Positions 34,601 through 38,689 of a stretch of DNA of 38,689 nt are shown piece by piece; the stretch's first letter is position 1, and each line of letters begins with the position of its first letter. The position numbers and the translations under genes are program-made. This DNA comes from Planctomycetota bacterium (GTDB taxonomy: Bacteria > Planctomycetota > JAJSAM01 > JAJVHW01). The notes under the pieces are model-generated. The model ran no database searches. It was not told the DNA's origin and worked only from the letters and a program-made list of their open reading frames with translations. The stretch spans positions 1 to 38,689 of the forward strand of contig JAJRPF010000007.1 of the NCBI GenBank assembly GCA_024280885.1, in the 5' to 3' direction.

Positions 34601-35399
34601 CGTTTTCGCGTCCCTCGGCCGCCTGTGCGAGGCGCAGGAGCACCTTGAGCGGCATCTCGCGCTGTGCCGCGAGATCGGAGACCGGGAGGGCGAGGCCACC
34701 GCCATGGGGAATTTGGGCAGCGTCTTCCAGTCCCTCGGCCGCCTGCCCGAGGGGCGGAAGCTCTTCGAGCGGGATCTCGCGCTGAGCCGCGAGATCGGGA
34801 CCCGGGAGGGCGAGGCGATGGCGCAGCACAATCTGGGAGGCGTGCTACGCGAGGCGGGAGACAGCGCGGGCAGCGAGGAGCGCTTCCTCGCGTGCCTCGT
34901 GGCATGCGAGGAGATTGGGTACCGGCATCTGGCAGCGGCGACGCATCTTGCGCTCGGGTCTCTGCGCGCGGCGGCGGGAGACGAAGCGGGAGGGCGTGAG
35001 TCGCTCGTCGCGGCGCGCGACCTAGCGAAGGAGGTCGGCATCGCGGGCGTGGAGACGCTGGCGCGCTGCGAACTGGCGCTTCTTCCGGGCGGTGTTGCTG
35101 AGGACGCTCTGGCAGCCTTCACCAAGAACGACGAGCAACTCGAAGCCGAGGAGCGCCGCGAGGCGCGCCTCCTGCTCTGGAAGGCGACGGGTGACCGCAC
35201 GCAACTGGAGAAAGCCAAGCGGCTGCTCGACGAGTCCCTCGCGAAGATCCCCGACGAGCACCACGAGTCGATGCTCACGAACCTTCGCGTCAATCGCGGG
35301 ATCATGGCCGCCTGGACCGGCGAAGGCGATGCCCCCGCTTCAGACTCCCTCGACGACGACGAACCCCCCGGAACCGAATCTGTCACACGCGTCCGCTGA
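31605..35399 (+). CDS. Ser/Thr protein kinase-STAND NTPase-TPR protein (paralog 1)
   Basis: The 1264-residue protein starts with a Hanks-type kinase: glycine loop GSGGMG (16-21), Lys44, Glu63, HRDMKPEN (136-143), DLG in place of DFG (156-158) and APE (183-185). All catalytic residues are present, so it should be active. Next, about 305-600, comes an AAA/STAND-like NTPase with Walker A GEAGIGKS (336-343) and Walker B VVLIDDLHFAPDEGR (Asp449-Asp450). A helical region follows, then TPR repeats from about 800: six near-identical 40-residue units (825-1064) of the type TGNLGNVFHSLGRLPEAQEH, then degenerate units to about 1200. The C-terminus is acidic and Pro/Ser-rich. No transmembrane segment is seen. 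The layout suggests a cytoplasmic signalling switch with TPRs as partner-binding or sensing part. The paralog follows head to tail at 35811. Confidence 0.93.
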   Translation: MQGERLGPYLIDRELGSGGMGKVFAATVVDRAPGLTTGDRVALKIVHPHLLETEGFFMRFMREAQLGASIRHENVVRTYRCDALGAHHFLVMEYVEGQTLAALQVELDKVPEELCRHVAREICKGLSAIHAAGIVHRDMKPENVLITKDHVVKVMDLGVARLADEAIRLSQSGAFVGSVEYAAPEQFDGGEVDGRTDLHALGLLLYELSTGQHPYRGDNFAVVMKRVREDEPRRLGDINPQLSAFFEEVVHTLLAKKADERFASADELLAVLEEGEDSDWWHERARQLQATTKRPIRRVRIPRETAVYGREKEIAKLRGLYEQAKSGDGQVVLLEGEAGIGKSRLADELINRLQADGEDLNFLFGSYPPSGAATASGAFSAAYREHFGEGGCAEYLTQTPILIPAFDALLKGESAPSGVEQLTKDSLQTCFVNVTRSLAAERVTVVLIDDLHFAPDEGRGLFSSLAMAVPGSRVLLVGTTRPGVSEEWMAGLTRLDQTSQISLHRLGAKDLIELLKDSFKSEELAMGLSAQIAVKSDGNPFFAFEIIRGLREGQFITQKDDGTWVSTQIINEIKIPSSIFDLVNARVADLDDEERNLLDVAACWGFEFEPGVVGIVLGLGPIPALQRFGKIEKKHRLIRSAGRRYVFDHHQVQEALYGALHETLREHYHAALAAALETRTKAIDKDPETLDGALCVDLCEHYLKGARGESALRYLKAAQTHLTKGYLHAQVVALTERALAIPNLLTGLERAKTLLRLANALDPLGRRARQEECAEEAERLAEEAGDEDVRGQAVVSLGSVFYRTSRQEEAEAACCRALVIAKARGDQKAEAIATGNLGLVARALSRLPEAKEYHGRHLALSCEIGDREGEARATGNLGLVLHSVGRLAEALEHHERHLALSCEIGNRQGEAIATGNLGNVFHSLGRLPEAQEHHERHLALSREIGNRQGEAGATGNLGNVFHSLGRLPEAQEHHEWHLALSREIGNRQGEANATGNLGGVFASLGRLCEAQEHLERHLALCREIGDREGEATAMGNLGSVFQSLGRLPEGRKLFERDLALSREIGTREGEAMAQHNLGGVLREAGDSAGSEERFLACLVACEEIGYRHLAAATHLALGSLRAAAGDEAGGRESLVAARDLAKEVGIAGVETLARCELALLPGGVAEDALAAFTKNDEQLEAEERREARLLLWKATGDRTQLEKAKRLLDESLAKIPDEHHESMLTNLRVNRGIMAAWTGEGDAPASDSLDDDEPPGTESVTRVR
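34077..34796 (+). repeat. Six tandem 120-bp TPR-coding units
   Basis: Six 120-bp units in exact register encode 40-residue TPR-type repeats. The central units are nearly identical at DNA level, including synonymous sites (for example ggcatctcgcgctgagccgc recurs). The flanking units diverge. Such similarity indicates recent expansion or homogenisation. Confidence 0.9.
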
Positions 35400-35411
35400 G
35401 CAGCTATCCGA

Positions 35412-35427
35412 GAGAGGAAGCCCTCTC
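35412..35427 (+). terminator. Weak hairpin after kinase 1
   Basis: gagagg (35412-35417) pairs with cctctc (35422-35427) across a 4-nt loop, 12 bp after the stop. No T-run follows. Confidence 0.25.
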
Positions 35428-35445
35428 CCGAGATGATCGGATCGG

Positions 35446-35679
35446 CGTCGGACCGTCTTCTTGGATGGTGCCCGGTGACGGGCGGCCTTGACGGGCCGGG
35501 CCGCGGCGACCCCCTCGGTCCGCCAGACACCGGGCACCGCAGGGCGTCCTCGCGACAACGCCCCGCCGTCCCCGGTCGGCGGCGGAGCGATGACGTCTCT
35601 TCTCGGGGCCAGGTAGCCCGCCGACGCGCGGGTACGATCTGAGAGACGGCGCTCTCTCCGACATCCCGGCGTCGAGAAC
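35446..35679. repeat. 234-bp element upstream of kinase 2 (paralogous copy B)
   Basis: Same length as 31232-31465 and closely similar over its whole length, including the outer gtcgga...tccgac pair. Its presence before both paralogs shows the duplication unit included upstream DNA and the element has been kept, which suggests function. The 411-bp gap between the kinase genes also holds the 106-bp palindrome and the promoter, and no gene. Confidence 0.8.
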
Positions 35680-35681
35680 GT

Positions 35682-35787
35682 GGCGGTACGGAGCCAGGAC
35701 AGTTTCGGCGGAGTTCGGAGGTTTGCATTCGCCGTGTCGAGCGCGGTGCGCCGAACTCTGCCGAAACTGTCCTGGCTCCGTACCGCC
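35682..35787. repeat. 106-bp palindromic element, copy 2
   Basis: The 37-bp arms 35682-35718 and 35751-35787 are inverted with one mismatch and a 32-nt loop. Length, arm sequence (cggagccaggaca here, cggagtcaggacac in copy 1) and loop match the element at 14067-14172. It ends 23 bp before the ATG of kinase 2 and 10 bp before its -10-like box. At this place paralog 1 has unrelated sequence, so the element was probably inserted or exchanged after the duplication. Confidence 0.9.
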
Positions 35788-35797
35788 TCCCGCTCGG

Positions 35798-35803
35798 TAC
35801 ACT
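35798..35803 (+). promoter_or_regulatory. TANNNT -10-like box before kinase 2
   Basis: TACACT ends 7 nt before ATG 35811, in the same context as kinase 1. Confidence 0.5.
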
Positions 35804-35810
35804 CCCGAGC

Positions 35811-38689
35811 ATGCAAGGGGAACGTCTCGGTCCGTACCTGATCGACCGCGAGCTTGGCTCGGGGGGGATGGGGAAGGTGTACGCCGCGACGATCGTTGGT
35901 CGCGCGCCTGGATTGACGACGGGTGATCGCGTCGCACTCAAGGTCGTCCACCCGCATCTCTTGGAGACCGAAGGCTTCTTCAAGCGCTTCATGCGGGAGG
36001 CGCAACTCGGGCAAACCATCACGCATGAGAACGTCGTGCGGACACTCGATTGCGACGCGATCTCGTCGGGTGGTGTGCAGCACAACTTCCTCGTGATGGA
36101 GTACGTCGAGGGGCAGACGCTGGCCGCGTTGCAGGTCGAACTCGACACCGTCCCCGAGGAACTCTGCCGTCACGTGGCGCGCGAGATCTGCAAGGGACTC
36201 TCGGCGATCCACGCCGCCGGAATCGTGCACCGCGACATGAAGCCCGAGAACGTGCTCATTACGAAAGACCACGTCGTGAAGGTGACGGACCTGGGTGTTG
36301 CGCGACTCGCCGACGAGCAGATCAGACTCTCGCAGTCGGGCGCATTCGTCGGGTCGGTGGAGTACGCCGCCCCCGAGCAATTCGACGGCGGCGAAGTGGA
36401 CGGGCGCACGGATCTGCACGCGCTCGGTCTGCTTCTCTACGAGCTTTCGACCGGCCAACACCCGTACCGCGGCGACAACTTCGCCGTGGTGATGAAACGC
36501 GTGCGCGAAGACGACCCGCGCCGCCTCGGTGACATCAATCCCCAACTCAGCGCCTTCTTCGAAGAGGTCGTCCACACGCTCTTGGCGAAGAAGGCAGAGG
36601 AACGCTTCGCCACAGCCGACGAACTCCTCTCGGTACTCGAAGAGGGCGAAGATTCTGAATGGTGGCACGAACGCGCGCGGCAACTCCAAGCGACGACGAA
36701 ACGCCCGATCCGCCGCGTCCGCATCCCGCGTGAGACGGCGGTCTACGGACGCGAGACGGAGATCGCGAAGTTACGCGATCTCTTTGAGCAAGCGAAGTCG
36801 GGCGACGGCCAGGTCGTGTTGCTCGAAGGCGAAGCGGGCATCGGCAAGAGCCGCCTGGTCGATGAGCTGATCAGTGGTCTGCAGGCCGACGGCGAGGACC
36901 TCAATTTCCTCTTCGGGAGCTACCCGCCAGGCGGCGCAGCAACCGCAGACGGTGGCTTCTCGGCCGCATACCGCGAGCATTTCGGCGAAGCCGGCAGCGC
37001 CGCGTACCTCCCCGACAACCAGATTCTGGTCCCGGCGTTTGACGCGCTCCTGCGCGGAGAAGGCGCTCCCGAGGACGCGCAGGCGTTGACGTCTGGCTCA
37101 CTCCAAACGTGCTTTGTCCGTGCGACGCACTCACTGGCGATCGACCGCATGACGATCGTCCTGATCGACGACCTGCACTTCGCGCCCGAGGAAGGCCGCG
37201 CGCTCTTCACGTCGCTCGCGATGGCGACGCCCGGGCATCGCGTGCTGCTGATCGGATCGACGCGTCCCGGTGTATCGGACGAGTGGCGCGCGGGACTGAC
37301 CCGGCTTGAACAGGTGACTCCGATCGACGTGCCGCGCCTGGGGCCGAAGGACCTGATCGAACTGCTGCGGGACTCGTTCAGTTCGGAAGAGCTCGCCTCC
37401 TCTCTTGGCGCACAGATTGCGGTCAAGTCCGATGGCAACCCGTTATTCGCGTTCGAGATCATCCGCGGTCTGCGCGAGGGGCAGTTCATCACGCAGCGTG
37501 ACGACGGGACGTGGGTCTCGACGCGGATCATCAACGAGATCAAGATCCCGTCGTCGATCTTGGATCTCGTGAACGCGCGGGTGGCGGATCTGGACGACGA
37601 CGAGCGCAACCTGCTCGACGTGGCGGCTTGTTGGGGCTACGAGTTCGACCCGTCCCTTGTCGGCGCCGTGTTCGGGATGTCGCGGATCCCGTCGCTGCAG
37701 GCTTTCGCGAAGATCGAGAAGCGTCATCGCCTTGCGCGATCCGTCGGGCGCAACTACGTCTTCGACCATCATCAAGTGCAAGAAGCGCTCTCCGGGGCGC
37801 TGAACGAGCAACTCCGCGAGGAGTACCACGCCGCGCTCGCCGAAGCTCTCGAGACGCGCACGAAGGCCGCCGACAAGGACCCCGAGACACTGGACGGCGC
37901 GCTCTGCGTGGACCTCTGCGAGCACTATCTCAAGGGCGTCCGCGGGGAGAACGCGCTGCGCTATCTCGGGCCTGCGCAGACCCACCTAACGAAGGGCTAC
38001 CTGCACGCACAGGTGGTGGCGCTGACCGAGCGCGCGCTCGCGATCCCCAATCTACTGACCGGCCTCGAACGCGCGAGGACGCTGCTGCGGCTGGCGAGGG
38101 CACTCAACCCGCTGGGCCGTCGCGCGCGTCACGAGGAGTGCGCGCACGAGGCAGAACACCTGGCCGAGGAGGCAGGCGACGAGGAACTGCGTGCAAAGGC
38201 GGCGGTGGCGCTCGGTATCGTCTTCTGGCAAACCTCGCGCCAAGAGGAGGCCGATGCGGCCTTCCGCCGCGCGCGGGAGATCGCACAGGCGCGCGGAGAT
38301 CAGAAGGCCGAGGCCGCCGCCGCGGGGAACCTCGGCAACGTCTTCCGGTCCCTCGGCCGCCTGCCCGAGGCGCAGGAGCACCACGAGCGGCATCTCGCGC
38401 TGAGCCGCGAGTTGGGGGACCGGCAGGGCGAGGCGAACGCCACGGGGAACCTGGGCAATGTGTTCCATTCCCTCGGCCGCCTGCCCGAGGCGCAGGAACA
38501 CCACGAGCGGCATCTCGCGCTGAGCCGCGAGATCGGGAACCGGCAGGGTGAGGCCACCGCCACGGGGAACCTGGGCGGCGTCTTCGCGTCCCTCGGCCGC
38601 CTGCCCGAGGCGCAGGAGCACCACGAGCGGCATCTCGCGCTGAGCCGCGAGATCGGGGACCGGGAGGGCGAGGCCCGCGCCACGGGGAA
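35811..38689 (+). CDS. Ser/Thr protein kinase-STAND NTPase-TPR protein (paralog 2), cut by the window end
   Basis: The frame is open from ATG 35811 to the window end (959 complete codons) without frameshift or stop. The order of parts equals paralog 1: GSGGMG (16-21), Lys44, a four-residue insertion (near DCDAISSGGVQHN) before the hinge, HRDMKPEN at 140-147, DLG at 160-162, APE, then the NTPase with GEAGIGKS and VLIDDLHFAPEEGR, and TPR units from residue 829. Stretches of near-complete DNA identity with paralog 1 alternate with clearly diverged ones: for example 36350-36460 and 37990-38070 against the matching parts of paralog 1. Its TPR units resemble the central units of paralog 1 more than its other parts do. 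The C-terminus is outside the window. Role as for paralog 1: a probable cytoplasmic signalling kinase. Confidence 0.92.
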   Translation, partial: MQGERLGPYLIDRELGSGGMGKVYAATIVGRAPGLTTGDRVALKVVHPHLLETEGFFKRFMREAQLGQTITHENVVRTLDCDAISSGGVQHNFLVMEYVEGQTLAALQVELDTVPEELCRHVAREICKGLSAIHAAGIVHRDMKPENVLITKDHVVKVTDLGVARLADEQIRLSQSGAFVGSVEYAAPEQFDGGEVDGRTDLHALGLLLYELSTGQHPYRGDNFAVVMKRVREDDPRRLGDINPQLSAFFEEVVHTLLAKKAEERFATADELLSVLEEGEDSEWWHERARQLQATTKRPIRRVRIPRETAVYGRETEIAKLRDLFEQAKSGDGQVVLLEGEAGIGKSRLVDELISGLQADGEDLNFLFGSYPPGGAATADGGFSAAYREHFGEAGSAAYLPDNQILVPAFDALLRGEGAPEDAQALTSGSLQTCFVRATHSLAIDRMTIVLIDDLHFAPEEGRALFTSLAMATPGHRVLLIGSTRPGVSDEWRAGLTRLEQVTPIDVPRLGPKDLIELLRDSFSSEELASSLGAQIAVKSDGNPLFAFEIIRGLREGQFITQRDDGTWVSTRIINEIKIPSSILDLVNARVADLDDDERNLLDVAACWGYEFDPSLVGAVFGMSRIPSLQAFAKIEKRHRLARSVGRNYVFDHHQVQEALSGALNEQLREEYHAALAEALETRTKAADKDPETLDGALCVDLCEHYLKGVRGENALRYLGPAQTHLTKGYLHAQVVALTERALAIPNLLTGLERARTLLRLARALNPLGRRARHEECAHEAEHLAEEAGDEELRAKAAVALGIVFWQTSRQEEADAAFRRAREIAQARGDQKAEAAAAGNLGNVFRSLGRLPEAQEHHERHLALSRELGDRQGEANATGNLGNVFHSLGRLPEAQEHHERHLALSREIGNRQGEATATGNLGGVFASLGRLPEAQEHHERHLALSREIGDREGEARATG
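38295..38689 (+). repeat. 120-bp TPR-coding units of paralog 2, array continues beyond the window
   Basis: At least three complete 120-bp units and part of a fourth, in the same register as the array in paralog 1. The block from gcctgcccgaggcgcagga to the next unit is almost identical across units and between the two genes. Confidence 0.88.

Noticed and set aside
35811..38689. Possible frameshift or pseudogene in kinase 2
   Set aside because: Reading from ATG 35811, the frame stays open to the window end with all kinase and NTPase motifs in place; it is only cut by the window edge.

Overview
The window is a G+C-rich bacterial chromosome segment (about two thirds G+C by eye) with genes on both strands, tight ATGA/GTGA overlaps, and a gene set dominated by surface-glycan synthesis followed by two giant Ser/Thr kinase-NTPase-TPR proteins. 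Giant kinase/TPR fusions, small zinc-ribbon membrane proteins and a G+C-rich repeat-bearing genome fit Planctomycetota best. This is inference: there is no rRNA gene, and rsmA alone cannot place the organism from sight.

Layout. 1-746 holds no convincing gene, but carries a perfect 34-bp-arm palindrome (373-473). 747-4005 is rsmA, an asnB-type glutamine amidotransferase and a zinc-ribbon membrane protein. 4063-11241 is a tightly packed glycan operon: second zinc-ribbon protein, glycosyltransferase, GT-C-like membrane protein, second glycosyltransferase, polysaccharide deacetylase, zinc-ribbon SAM methyltransferase and ATP-grasp enzyme. It ends in a five-copy 16-bp tandem repeat. 11358-14051 (minus) holds a membrane glycosyltransferase-like protein and a secreted CAP-domain protein. 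14194-18381 is radical SAM/SPASM, glycosyltransferase, and a Wzm/Wzt-type ABC exporter whose ATPase has a C-terminal glycan-recognition-like domain. 18421-23098 mixes strands: methyltransferase, two GT4-like enzymes and another polytopic protein. 23181-28738 is a second asnB, an O-antigen ligase/polymerase-like membrane protein and a glycosyltransferase. A universal stress protein and a WecA-like/CapD-N-like fusion follow.

31605 to the window end is a head-to-tail duplication of a kinase + STAND/AAA-like NTPase + TPR protein. The duplication includes a 234-bp upstream element, and the TPR arrays are exact 120-bp units with very high DNA similarity. The second copy runs off the window.

How the genes may work together: the WecA-like enzyme could start lipid-linked glycans, the glycosyltransferases extend them, AsnB, deacetylase, methyltransferases and ATP-grasp decorate them, the ABC pair exports one glycan, and the Wzy/WaaL-like protein polymerises or ligates another. 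The order of steps and the sugars are not readable from sequence.

Three structural signals are not explained by the genes. (1) A 106-bp palindromic element occurs twice with the same length and layout, each copy ending about 21-23 bp before a start codon. (2) A TANNNT box lies only 6-11 nt before the start of most first-in-unit genes, which lack Shine-Dalgarno sites; this suggests leaderless mRNAs. (3) The kinase paralogs share patches of DNA identity, including promoter-proximal DNA, which suggests ongoing gene conversion.
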